Source: Laguncularia racemosa
Taxonomy: Eukaryota; Streptophyta; Magnoliopsida; Myrtales; Combretaceae
Assembly (NCBI GenBank): GCA_037954665.1
Contig: JBBMOL010000098.1
Coordinates: 1,736,001 to 1,800,000 of the forward strand
DNA length: 64,000 bases
Direction: 5' to 3'
The position numbers were made by a program, and so were the translations under genes. Shown here one piece after another: positions 1-10,620 of this stretch. The notes below the pieces were generated by a model that did no database searches, was not told the DNA's origin, and was given only the letters and a program-made list of their open reading frames with translations. The first letter of the stretch is position 1; each line of letters starts with the position of its first letter.

Positions 1-1417
1 GGACCGATTAATTTTTGCATGATTTACATACACATATCCTTTTTTACTTATTCAAAATGAACAATTTCCATAGCAAAGGTTACTTTGGTAACATACAATT
101 TCAATTACTCATTTCAAATAATAGATATGAAAGTTTGCAATGATTTGAATCAAGTTATAAACTACCCACCCACCACAATGTGTACCCCAACTACCCTTCC
201 CCTCCTCCCCCACCCTAAACTTTTTTTAATTACACTTTAAGGTTTATGGGTTAAACACGGCTGTGTTCTTGGCCATGTTTTTTATTCTTGAGGTATATAG
301 GCATTAACACGAGCGTGTGTCTTGCTCATGTACTTTGCATGTTCTTATGTCAATAAGGTACATAGCTATGTTCTTAGCCATGTACATAGGGTGTTCTTTT
401 GTCGAGAGGTTCATGGCCTCAAACATGGTTGTGTTCTTTGCCATGTACTTGTTTTCTTAAACCTAAGCATAACACACCCATGTACTTTGCATATGGTCAC
501 ATTCCTAAGCCACAACATACATGGGCATGAACATTATTGTGTATTCTCCATGCTTCTAAACGCACCATTCACTTGATGTACACAGTTTGAAATACGGCCA
601 TGTACTTCAAGCGTGTACTTAGGTATGAATTTCTTTTCTCCTATGTTGAATGCCACAAATCCTAACTCCATTCTAGATTCAATTTTTATCTCTATGCTAG
701 ACCAAATTCATATCAAAGTTGTACTAGATACCCATATAATCTTACAAGTCCCAATCAAATATACTTTTTCATGCAATTTTCATGTCAACCCTAATCATGA
801 ATCATGGCCCTCAAACATAATCTTAAAACTCAACAAAACTTTATTGAAATAGGCTCTAATCTCACACATGTTTGCTCTAACACCACATATTGGGATTAAT
901 TTGTAATTATTCCCATAATATAATTCATCCAAGAACAATCCAAGTGCAAAATTAGGGCATAAATAAAAGAGTAGTAAATGGAAGCTTACTTGACTCCATG
1001 ACTTGAGAGATGTGTTACTTGATGTGATGGAGTGACCTTCTAAGACAATAGTGATGTTCTTTAAAGTTTCCTTATTTCTTGTCCTTTTTATAATGGGGTG
1101 TCGGAGAGAACATAATAGCATCACCCTATGACTTGGGGATTACAACCATGTGTGTGTGTGTGTGTCTATAGGTTAACTACCTGTTAACCTTCTATTATTT
1201 TCAATTTAGCCCATCATAAAACTAAGAATAATATTTCTAGTGTCTACATATATTAACATATACTTAATTTAATGCATTAAAGTCCATAACCTTATTAGAT
1301 CACCTTATTTAGACTTTATATTATATGATAGCCTTATTATATAATAATAATTATTAATACATATAAGCCTATATGATTTATTTATAAAATAAACCTAATA
1401 TGGTCTTGTATTATGAC
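1..1417. other. Non-coding sequence, no gene recognised
   Basis: AT-rich sequence with only short chance open frames and no recognisable protein similarity in any frame. It contains a degenerate repeat block at about 262-560, described separately, and a short (TG)n microsatellite at 1149-1165. No promoter or RNA gene is supportable. Confidence 0.6.
262..560. repeat. Degenerate tandem repeat with CCATGTACTT-like core
   Basis: The words TTCTT(A/G/T)GCCATGTAC and (T)GCATGTTCTT recur four or five times at roughly 45-60 base spacing (near 268, 325, 370, 435 and 478), with a last CCATGTACTT at about 599. Units are too diverged to fix an exact period. The short open frame crossing it (322-576) is rich in Cys, His and Phe and looks like translated repeat rather than a gene. 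Confidence 0.5.
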
Positions 1418-1530
1418 CTAAACCTAAGGGAAGAGCCAATCCCAAAAGACTAATGATATGTGGGAGAACTCCTTAGACTTAAGCACAACACTTAGTCTAT
1501 GATACTATCCTCTGTAGGATTGTAACATTA
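1418..1530. repeat. Direct repeat copy 1 (paired with 1719-1838)
   Basis: About 110 bases reading CCTAAGGGAAGAGCC, then AAAGACTAAT, then CTTAGACTTAAG, CACAACACTTAGTCTATG and ending GGATTGTAACATT. The same order of words recurs about 300 bases downstream. The GATTGTAACATT tail resembles the end of a retroelement terminal repeat, but no partner or coding region is visible. Identity is roughly 80 percent by eye. Confidence 0.65.
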
Positions 1531-1718
1531 CCACCCTTCTTTGAAAGCCAATGCCTACATTGGCTTACTCTACACCGCTTACTCTAAGTAGCTCAAATTT
1601 TGAATGCTCTCACTTTATTTCACTAGGTAATCCTTTTTTAGGTAGCCCTCTCTTAGGTTGCTCATTTTCTAGGTTACCTCCTTTTGTAGGGTTAGTTCTC
1701 AACGAGAGCACTAAATGT

Positions 1719-1838
1719 CACGACCTAAGCATAAGGGAAGAGCTCATCTCAGAAGACTAATATGATAAGTAGAAAAAATCATTAGACTTAAGTACAACAC
1801 TTAGTCTATGCTACTATCCCATGTGTGATTGTAACATT
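1719..1838. repeat. Direct repeat copy 2 (paired with 1418-1530)
   Basis: Second copy of the repeat above, reading CCTAAGCATAAGGGAAGAGC through CACTTAGTCTATGCTACT to GTGATTGTAACATT. The two copies have the same orientation and enclose about 190 bases with no similarity to known genes. This could be a small non-autonomous terminal-repeat element or a local duplication. Confidence 0.65.
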
Positions 1839-2591
1839 TGTTCACCCCTATTGATTGGTCTCGAATAAAATAATAAGGTTTGGCTTTAAAGTTTTTTAAA
1901 CTACCAAAAAATAGTTCCATCCAATTTGGTTTACAATTCTATCAATAACCATTGATTTAGAGAAATGGATTAAGAGGGGGAAAAAAGTATCACACATAAG
2001 GACCCCTTGCTCTTATGCCTATTACCTACTAATACGCTTAATTAAATAGAGGTAAACTTAATTAATTTGGAGATGCTTCTAATTTCGTTGTGGAATCCTA
2101 TGTGGTTGATGAGGTTATTCAACATATATTCACTACCTCTCTTAGAAAATGTAAAATATAAAGGATACCACATTAATATTTTGAAGAACTTTCTTTTTTA
2201 AGAATTTCTCTACTTTATCACTAAAATCCTTAAATAAATATCTTTAAAATTTATTTATATTATTTATGGAACTTATAACATAAAAATTTTACATAAGAAC
2301 AATACTAAAAACAAAAATATAAAATAAAATAAGTTACTTTATGAAGTCCTCTATGAAGGACCTCAATTTACAATGGAGTGCTTCAACAATGGAAAAGGAA
2401 CAAAAAGAAGGCTCCTTGACTTTAGGACTCCCCTAAGGTCTGATTGTTGCACATGCTGTTAGACCACCCCCAATGCAAGGTCCTTGACAAAGATTTCAAC
2501 AACAAACGCCTCACTTTTAAGGGTGATATGCATTGATGAAAGATCCTTTAAAAATATGGGGTCCTTCATGAAGGAATCCGAAAAGCTACCC

Positions 2592-2622
<31 letters not shown>

Positions 2623-2837
2623 TGTTTTTAGTGTTAATTTGTATCTAAAGTTTATATTATGGGTCTAGTAAACAGTATAAACAAACCTTATGAACCATTG
2701 GTCTAGAAACTTAAGGATAAAGTAGAAAGGTCATTAATGAAAAGAGTTCCATGCAATGTTGATGTAGCATCTAAAGATTGTAAATATAGTACTATGCATT
2801 GTAGATGGTGTTTTGTGTCATGATCCAAGCATTCAGA
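1839..2837. other. Non-coding sequence, no gene recognised
   Basis: No coding similarity on either strand. It holds an (ATAC)n microsatellite at 2592-2618 and otherwise ordinary AT-rich sequence. The minus-strand open frame at 2703-2957 overlaps the start of the next terminal repeat and resembles no known protein. Confidence 0.55.
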
Positions 2838-3202
2838 GTAGACACCTAGGCTTAGGATGTAGTGAGTGGTATCAGTAAAGTAGTTTGTTCTAAGAGTTAA
2901 GTTCTTTAATAGCGAGTTTAGCCACTCATAAGTAAACTGGTCGGGAGCTAATGCCACTCTCCTGATAATGGCAATAGCAGGCCAAAACTAGTTGAGTTTG
3001 TTAGTTCTCTCAAATATACAAGAGACTATGATAAAGCCAAGAGGGTGCTACTAAAGAGAAGGATGGACTCAAAATAAATATGAGAAAATAGGAAGAAAAG
3101 GCTGGCTTACCAACCCGAATTGAGCAAATATGAGAATTGAGGGGATAGTTAAGTGCCATACAGGCACTTTAAGGGGGGGAGAACCTCTTATCCTGTGATA
3201 AG
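2838..3202 (+). repeat. 5' LTR of the small element
   Basis: Shares long colinear words with 3844-4210, for example GTAGTTTGTTCTAAGAGTT against GTAGTTTGTATTAGGAGTT, TTAGTTGAGTTTGTT-like words and AATTGAGCAAATATGAG. It ends just before the putative primer-binding site. Confidence 0.65.
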
Positions 3203-3214
3203 TGATATCAAAGC
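3203..3214 (+). promoter_or_regulatory. Putative initiator-Met tRNA primer-binding site
   Basis: TGATATCAAAGC abuts the left terminal repeat and matches 10 of 12 positions of the common plant retroelement primer-binding site TGGTATCAGAGC. Position and sequence together support a retrotransposon origin. Confidence 0.6.
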
Positions 3215-3290
3215 CAATGTTCCAACTACATCGAGTCGCTGAAATGTTACCTAAAGTTTCAACTGAGCAGGTAATTCTTGTTGATAGAAG

Positions 3291-3545
3291 GGCTAGTGTG
3301 GGTTAAGCTCAAAACAACTATCAAAGTGGGGACATCATTGCCAAGACGGCAACTACGTAGCAAGCCAAGGGACTATTGTGGGAGAAGCTTAAGAGGGGGA
3401 ATAGCTACTAAAGTGAGGACATTGTTGCCAGAGGGCAACTGTGTTGCGAGCTTTAGGACTCATGTGGGAGAAGCTCATAAGGAGGAGCAGCCACCAAAAG
3501 GAGGATATTATTGTCAGAGAGCAATTGTGTTGCAAGTCAGTTATA
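3291..3545 (+). repeat. 87-bp tandem repeat inside the small LTR element
   Basis: Units begin at about 3326 (GTGGGGACATCATTGCC), 3413 (GTGAGGACATTGTTGCC) and 3500 (GGAGGATATTATTGTC), exactly 87 bases apart. A partial unit precedes at 3291-3325 and the last is truncated near 3545. Within units the words GGCAACT, GTGTTGC, GTGGGAGAAGCT and AGCC/TACTAAA recur in order. Because 87 is 29 codons, the open frame at 3278-3577 (99 codons) carries a 29-residue periodicity. No matching protein is known to me, and coding function is unproven. Confidence 0.75.
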
Positions 3546-3843
3546 ATAAGATTTGCCTAAGACTTTATAAAGAGTGAGTATGAGTTGCCTTACCATTGGA
3601 CAATTTAATAAGAGGAGATCTTGGAGGATGAACAAAGGGGTAAGGGGGAAAGGAGGCCTATGGAAACCTAAGGTCTTGTAGAAATAATCTTAAATAGAGT
3701 TTGACAATGGTTTGAGAAGGGTTGGCAATCTTAAGGAGTAGGTAGTAGCAAGACATTAGCTATATGATTAAGGCATCATGAGTTTAAGTGTAGGAGAGTG
3801 TCATAATTTGAGAGTCTATAATAGATAGGGAGTTAAGTGGGAG

Positions 3844-4210
3844 TGACTAACCTAAGCTTAGAATTTAGTGAGTTGAATTAGTAAGGTAGTTTGTATTAGG
3901 AGTTGAGTTATCTAAAGGCAGGTTTAGCCATCCATAAGCAAACTAATTGAAAGCTTATACTACTCTCTAGATGATGGTTATGGCAAATCAAGATTAGTTG
4001 AGTTTGTTGGTCCTCTCAAATATATAAGTGATTGTGGCAAAGCCAAGAGGGCGCTCTTAAAAGAGAATGGTGAATTCATAATAGACTTGACAAAATGAAA
4101 AAGAAAGCTAATTCACCATCTCAAATTGAGCAAATATGAGAATTAATGGGATGATTGAATGCTATACAAGCACTCCAAAAGGGAAGAACCTTTCATCATG
4201 ACATTATGCA
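3844..4210 (+). repeat. 3' LTR of the small element
   Basis: Right terminal repeat, starting TGACTAACCTAAG after a purine tract and ending near GACATTATGCA. It is colinear with 2838-3202 at roughly 75 percent identity by eye, implying an old insertion. Confidence 0.65.
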
Positions 4211-4819
4211 CCTCCTGTAATATCTCTTCTAATCCGGTGGCCTGGCTTCATGCTTTTTGTCTTTACTTCTTCTTCTTCTTATTTTTTTTTTCTGGAAGTG
4301 AATGCGATATTAATGCATATCAAATCTGACTATCTTGTTGAACCTAAGAATCTTCCCAGAGGGATTATGCGCTAGCTCGTGAAAATATCAGCATCATAAT
4401 TTGATTGGAATTTTCTACTATACAATTATTTTCTTCACCTCTAAGTGTATTTATGGATGCTTATATTTATTGACTGTGGCGCTGAAGTGTTATTGGCTAG
4501 GACGCATCATGTAAGTAACAAAGTTTGGGGCAGGAACAATATTGAAAACGAGCTTAGAATAGTTCGAAATTTCATCTAGGAAGCAAGGACAGAGACATGG
4601 AAATATGACAAGACATAGATATGGATATAGTTCAAACCAATCTTAGCCTAATCACCTTTAGATTAAATGTTATTGTAGATACTCAAAAAATGTTACATGT
4701 AAGTACTTCACAACAAATTATATATATTATGTCTCACACTATAATCGTAAGCTTTTAGATATAGTGTAAGCTATTATATTTATTATTTAATACTTGTAAA
4801 TATTTTATTTTTGATTTTT
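4211..4819. other. Non-coding spacer
   Basis: No gene seen. A short CTT microsatellite lies near 4267-4282. The segment 4739-4800 (TATAATCGT, then AAGCTTTTAGATATAGTG, then TTATATTTATTATTTAAT) resembles 35,491-35,570 at the far side of the second LTR-like copy, noted under findings. Confidence 0.5.
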
Positions 4820-6830
4820 TGATTTTTTTTTTAGTTTAATTGGGGAAAAACCTTAATTTTAGAAAAAAGATCTAAAAAACAAAAAATAGAAAAAAGAAAA
4901 ATAAAGAACACAAAAAAAAATTAAAAATGAAAAAAAAAAGTCTTGCGATAGTTAATTTTGCTCAATTTGGGGTGGGAATATTTTTAGGGTCAAAATAATT
5001 TTTCATGACCCATAGGATTTGGACAAATTTTTAAAGATTTGTAGTTAATTTTTTTTAAAAAAAAAAATCGGGCTAAGTATTTATTACATATAAAGTGATT
5101 TAGACATAGAATAACAAACTATGTGGGGGAGAGTTAGAGGTCGGTTGTTCGACGCACACTCATTAATTTTGAGAAGTGCGTGGCATGTGCCCTACGCATG
5201 ACTACGCATCTTCTTCTTCTCGGAGCTTCGATTGCGACTAGAATAGGAAAATAAAGAACAAAAGCGTGACCCTATTATTCGACTAAATTAAATCAAACAA
5301 AAAGTAAAAATTAAATATATACTTAGAGTACTATTCATTACACTCCAAATTCAAATTTCAAATAAAGGAAAGTGTCTTAAAAATAAACTCAAAAAAAATA
5401 CAAATGTGTTATATTCAATTTTCAATTAGCAATTAAAGGCTAAATTGACTTGCAAACCATGAATTTAATATATATTATAGTCAAGTAAAGCCTCTAGAAC
5501 ATATTTGCATCTATGATTTCAAAAAAAATCACAAATTCGTTATCAAATTTAGCCAAAAATAAGAAGAAATTGGAAAAACCTATTAACAATAAAGATATAA
5601 TATTTCTTCAAATCTAGGGTTTCATGGATACTACTCATCACTTGTTAGTATAAATAAGAGTCCCTAGCACTCAACCCAACAGATGATAAAAAATAATAAA
5701 CTCTCAAAGTGAAGAATCACTTACTTTCTCACTCTAGGCATTGTAACCCACAACCACCCTCTCTCTCTCTTTCCCTTCAATCTATCTCATCTAAGAGCAA
5801 ATTTAAGCAAACCAAAGTCATAAAATTTTTCTTCATCATCAATAGAGTAAAGTCCAACCATCAATTACATTCAAGAATTCGTGGATTGCTCCAATTTGCA
5901 AAAAATTGAAGTTAGGGTTTACAAGCTTGAAGAATGGATTCATGTGAAATTAAGCAAGATGCAAGCATTCAATCCTAAAATTGGTTTAGAGTTTCAATTA
6001 CCTATGATGTCAATAGTTGTTTGGACCCCTACTTGCCAACCAATGATCATTGAAAATCACTATATCAGAGATGCTAGTCACCATAAAAGGTTTGTTTTTA
6101 CTTTTTCCTTAATAAGAGTTTCTTGTTTTAGTTTTAAAAGGAAATTTTTTAATAAAGAGTTTCTTTCAAATCCTTCTTTTACCATTTTTTTTTCTTCACT
6201 TAGAATTTTTTTTTAATAAAAATCTTCGGTTAGCCTTTTTTTCCCCAAAAAATGAGATTTCTATAGGCTTTTCAAAATAAGACACCTAAAAACTTAGAGT
6301 TTTAGAAAATTTTCATAAAAATAAAATAAAATGACTAAAAATGTAAAGTTGGTTTTTTTAAAAAATAAAATAAACTAACAAACTAAATTTTTATTGAAAA
6401 AAAAAAAAGGAATTATGTGGGCTTGATCCCAACTAACAGGTGTATAGGCACTTTAGGTAGCTTCAAAAAATAAAAACCTTATTTTTTGTTAAATAGTTAT
6501 TTTGTAAAAGAGAAAAAAGAAAAAGAAACTCTTTTTTTTTTAAATTTAAAAAAAAAGGAAAAAGGGTATCTTAAATGCCTTTTTAATTACTTTTGGAAAC
6601 TTCTTTATGGAAACCACAAATTTTTTAAAAAGGTAGTCTCCAAACTCACAAAATCTATGGTTTTCATTTTTTTTTCTAAAATATTCTCTTTTTCTAAAAA
6701 AAAAAACATAGACTAGTAGTCAAAATTAGGATTTACTTACCATAAACTCCAATTTCGCACTTTTCTCGACTTAAGTGGGCTAGCCTTAATGTAAGCCTAT
6801 TAAGGAAAAGGGAAACCAAAATTTAAGTTG
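4820..6830 (+). repeat. LTR-like repeat, copy 1 (paired with 32,700-35,350)
   Basis: About 2 kb colinear with 32,700-35,350 in the same orientation. Shared landmarks in order: AGTTTAATT plus GGGAAAAACC, TAGTCTTGC, TTTTGCTCAATTT, a TATGTGGGGGAGAGTTA block, CATCTTCTTC, GGTTTCATGG, a TATAAATA promoter-like word followed by GTCCCTAG, CTCACTCTAGGCATTGTAAC, a CT-rich tract, CATCATCAATAGAGTAAAG and finally GGAAAAGGGAAACCAAAATTTA. The TATA box with polypyrimidine and ATG-containing leader is as expected of an LTR promoter region. The open frames inside (5709-5909, 5881-6216, 6486-6716) are low-complexity and not supported as genes. Confidence 0.6.
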
Positions 6831-7372
6831 GGTAGATTGTTGAATCCACTAGAGACTGAATGGGTTAAGGAAGTTTCCCTAAAAAAAAAAAAAAAAAATA
6901 GGTCTTCATTTTTTTGCATAAAGTTGTTTTTTCCTATATTGTTAGTGTTTTTTTTTTTTTTTTTGTAATTAGTTGTACTAATTGGGTATTCATAATATAG
7001 GGTGGGGGGGGGAGAAGGAAAGAAGAAAAAAGAGAAAAGTCCAATAGACTAAGCTTGAGAAGAGATTTATTTTTGTAAGGATATATGTTAGATACAATCA
7101 AACTTAGTCCATTTCAAACCCTAAGACTATAAGCCATTGTGTAAATTTTGGGTACAGAGACATAACTATCACTTATAGTTGATTAAGCTATCCTACCCAA
7201 CACTTCGATGTGGTCCTAAATCCATTTCTTCCAAAACATTAGAGGCGATAGAGCTTGGGAACTATTCAACCTACCTTGTTGCATTTCTGATTATATACTA
7301 GCAAATAAAAAAATGTGGCATATTGTGTAAGAAAAATCATAATTAAGAGTTGTAATTTTATTCCAATGTATT

Positions 7373-8640
7373 ATACCATCTTGTAAATCATTTTATTTTA
7401 TTTGTTTTTTAAATCTTCCATCTTCAAATTTCCCCTTTCGTAAAAGGATGATAGATTCATATAACATTAGGAGAATAATAAAGTTACAACTTGATAAAAT
7501 TGATAGACTATTATTCCATTACCAACATTAGCATTTGTGTGCTTTTTAAAAATCCCATTATTATTTATTTATCTATTCATTTATTTCTTACTTATGTATG
7601 TCTATTATCTACGTTACTCTTTCTTAAAAAAAAAAAATCTTTGAGAAAGAAAAAAAAAATCAAATTTACAAACAAGTTATTACCCATAAGTTGTAAATAA
7701 TTATTACTTGTAGACGTGTCACCTTGTAAAATAATCATTTATATCATATCTCTTCCTTGTAAATAATTCTAATATTTTAGCTCATCAATTTTATAAGAAT
7801 CGAAACTTGTAAATCATCAACCTTGTAGATGATTACCCTTTAATTACTAGCTTTATAAATACGCATTATTATTAGAATACTTATAACCCTTATGCATCAA
7901 CTTTGTAAGCCAATACTATTTAATTTATATATTGTAAGTAATTCCCTTAGAAATTGAACCTAGATGTTATCCTCTCACACCTTGTAATAAAATCTATCAC
8001 CCTCACAGTGAAATCTCTCTTCCAATAGGGTTTCAAGTATTGTCATAAAGATTATTGTAAATGTAACAAAATTTCAAAAAAAAAAAATAGAGAAAAATAA
8101 AAAACAAATCAAGCAAAAAAATTCCTAAAAACAAAACAAAATTCATAAAAAGAGGAGTTCTCTAATTGTTCTCTCCCTTTAGATTGTCATTAGTTGTCAT
8201 TTTTCAAGTTGTCACCCTTGTATTAAATCAACTGCCTTTGTAATAAAACCTATTTTTCAAAATGTTCCCATTTTGATTAAATTTATCATCCTGTAAATAA
8301 TTACTAATCTTATCTATAAAGTAAGGTTTTTTTTAAATGATAAAGCTTTGATATCTCAAAATTAAAAATTAAATAAAAAATCTAAAAACATGTATAAAAA
8401 GAATCCTTTGGGTATTCTTGTAATTTATAAATAATTTTCTCTCTTTATGTCGTCATTGGTTGTTTACTCTCAATAATAACATGAATGTTTACTATTCATA
8501 GATTGTCACTCATAGGTTATCCACCATAAGTTGTTAGCAATGTAAATAGTCATCATCACCTTGTAGAAGTTTGTTAGCATTTGACCTTTTTTGTAGAATT
8601 TGTCATCATATAAGTCATCATCCTTGCATTCGATTTAGTC
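7373..8640 (+). repeat. Dispersed degenerate CTTGTAAAT/ACC repeats
   Basis: The words CTTGTAAAT, CTTGTAGA, CACCTTGTA and ATAAGTTGTAAAT recur about twenty times, usually 25-50 bases apart and in one orientation, for example near 7690, 7722, 7757, 7807, 7822, 7982, 8214, 8292, 8535 and 8561. The units are too decayed for an exact period. They look like the eroded remains of a tandem array. Confidence 0.45.
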
Positions 8641-8762
8641 ACCTTCTATAGGGAAATTCCCACCACATAGATAGCTACCAACTTTACTAACTCTAGGCTT
8701 TTATTAACCATGGGTTTAATGAATGAAAGGTTTTCAAACAAAGAGAGAGAGAGAGAATTTTC

Positions 8763-8777
8763 AAAAAAAAAAAAAAA

Positions 8778-8809
<32 letters not shown>
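8763..8809. repeat. Homopolymer tract A15-GGA-G29
   Basis: Fifteen A (8763-8777), GGA, then an uninterrupted run of 29 G (8781-8809). Apparent open frames on both strands here encode poly-Gly or poly-Pro and are artefacts of the tract. Runs of this length are unstable and may be partly a sequencing or assembly product. Confidence 0.9.
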
Positions 8810-8811
<2 letters not shown>

Positions 8812-9082
8812 CTTTTAAAAAAGAAATCAAGATGTTCAAAAAGAAAAAAAAAATTGCAAAATAAAAAAAAAAATGAAATATTGCTAACAAGTAAAGATTC
8901 TTATAAGACTTTGGAGAAGGCTTTTGAGTGGTCTAGCACAACCTTAAACCTTAAATATTGCTTCCCTGCATCTGACCATACACTAGACTAAGGAATCACT
9001 CTAGGCTTTCCATGACTTTAGTGTGGATAAAGTGCAACAATTTAGCTTGTCCAACATTCAACTAATTGGTTAGTTAGATGGC

Positions 9083-10620
9083 TTGCATAAAGGTAATTCA
9101 AGGATCAACGATGAAGTCTTGAGGAAAGAACTTAAGCAAAAACAAAGGCACATACAGGAGAAGTTGCTACAGAAGTTTGATGAAAAGTTTAAGGCCCTAA
9201 AAAAATATGATGGGCTAGAGCAGGTGGGTTTTTGTAAGCTCCCTAGTTATGAAAAGTATGATTTCCTTGAAACATTTAAGGTCGCAAAGTTTGAAAAATA
9301 TGATAGAACAGGGTGCCCACTAATACGCACTAGATTTTATATTAAAAAAATGGCCTAATTCACCAAAAATGACCAACTCATGGTCTAAACTTGTCAAGAC
9401 AACCTTACTGGCCCGACCTTATTATGGTGTGCTCAATTGGATTTGGTTAAATTTGATAGTTGGGAAAAGTTAGCCCTAGCCTTCTATAAACAATATGAGT
9501 TTAATATAGAGGTGGTTGCTTCTTTGATGAATTTAATCTAGATGTGCATTAAACCAACTAAGTCCTTTAAGGAATATGCTTAGACATGAAGAGCCATGGT
9601 AGCCTAGCTCACAATGCACTCACTTAAAAAGGACCAAATTGACATGTTCATCAAAACATTGGGTAAACCTTACTATAGTCACCACTTAGGTCACATTACT
9701 TCCTCTTTTGTAGATGTGATTGCAGCTAAAAGTTGCATTGAAGAAGCCATAAGAATGGGGAGGCTGATAGTAATAAAAATAATCTAATTGAGCCTAAAAG
9801 CAACCATAAACTTGGTGAACCTTGAGCACTTAGCTACAATGCCTACACCTACAAGGAAGCTTACCTATATTCTAGTCCTAATGTCTCAAGTCTACAATTG
9901 TCTAAAGGAAGAAATCTATTGCCTCCTAAAGCCCTAATGTCTAAACACAGGCCATGAAAATATGATCTTAATGCATAATGTGAGTGCCACATGGGTCAAT
10001 AGGGACATGTTATAGATAACTAATGGGAGTTAAAAAGTAAAGTTCAAGACTTAATAGATGTAGGGATGATCTAGCCTAGTTCCTAATGTCAACAACAACT
10101 GTGAATGGCCATCAATATGCTATATACAAAAGAGGAACTACATATGCCAATTAAACAACTAGCTCATCACCTAAAGCAAGCAGACCATTTGGAAGAAGAT
10201 AATCCAAATGATCAACCTCAAATTAAAGTAGAAATGGAAAAACTGATGGTGGTTAGGATTATTAGAAAATAGATAAAGGGAGAGTCTAGCAATTAAGTAG
10301 AATAGACACATCACATCAAGAACCTAGAAGAAAGAATCACATCCCTAGAAATAACCATGAACTTTACATTCAAGAATCTCCAATAGATGGTTCTTACCAC
10401 CAATAAAACACTAAGCCTTGTGGACCAAAAGGAATTAGTGGTACTCAATAGTGAAAATGGGCTAAATAGCAAGAATCAAAGAGAAAATTTGAGAACAAGA
10501 AACCAAGTGAAGCCAACTTATTAAGCTAAGAGAAGATAATACACTCAATTCAAGATCCCAATGGTTAAAGTCTTAAACTAGTTAAGAAAAGCAAATATGC
10601 TAGCCTTTGAAGTTCCCATG
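9083..10620 (+). pseudogene. gag: Decayed Gypsy (Tat-like) gag
   Basis: The longest open piece (9083-9358, 91 codons) ends with the gag signature order LETFKVAKFEKYDRTGCP...RFYIKKMA. Continuing past the stop, the same frame reads a QDNLTGPTLLWCAQLDLV-like stretch, an AFYKQYEFN piece and a FKEYA segment, all characteristic of the Retrotrans_gag family of Tat-type Gypsy elements. Near 9950-10,070 lies a remnant of the Cys/His segment followed by VQDLIDVGMI, also usual in this family. Many in-frame stops occur after 9358, so no functional gag remains. No protease, reverse transcriptase or integrase follows before the next element, so this copy was probably non-autonomous. Gag would package element RNA in cytoplasmic particles. 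Confidence 0.65.

Larger units (their letters stand above)
2838..4210 (+). mobile_element. Small non-autonomous LTR retrotransposon
   Basis: Two direct repeats of about 365 bases (about 2838-3202 and 3844-4210) flank about 640 bases of internal sequence. Directly after the left repeat is TGATATCAAAGC (3203-3214), which differs at two positions from the usual initiator-Met primer-binding site TGGTATCAGAGC. Just before the right repeat is a purine tract, AGGGAGTTAAGTGGGAG (3827-3843), suiting a polypurine tract. No gag or pol is present, so mobility would depend on another element. The size is close to TRIM or SMART elements but the LTRs are longer than typical TRIM repeats. Boundaries are good to a few bases and no target-site duplication was found. 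Confidence 0.65.
6831..9082 (+). other. Leader-like non-coding region upstream of gag
   Basis: No coding similarity. It contains poly-A and poly-T runs, a dispersed CTTGTAAAT word series (about 7380-8640) and an extreme poly-A/poly-G tract (8763-8809). It lies between the first LTR-like copy and a plus-strand gag, so it may be the untranslated leader of that element. Confidence 0.4.

Noticed and set aside
8693..8991. Open frames on both strands with poly-Pro or poly-Gly runs
   Set aside because: They are produced by the A15/G29 tract and have no similarity outside it.
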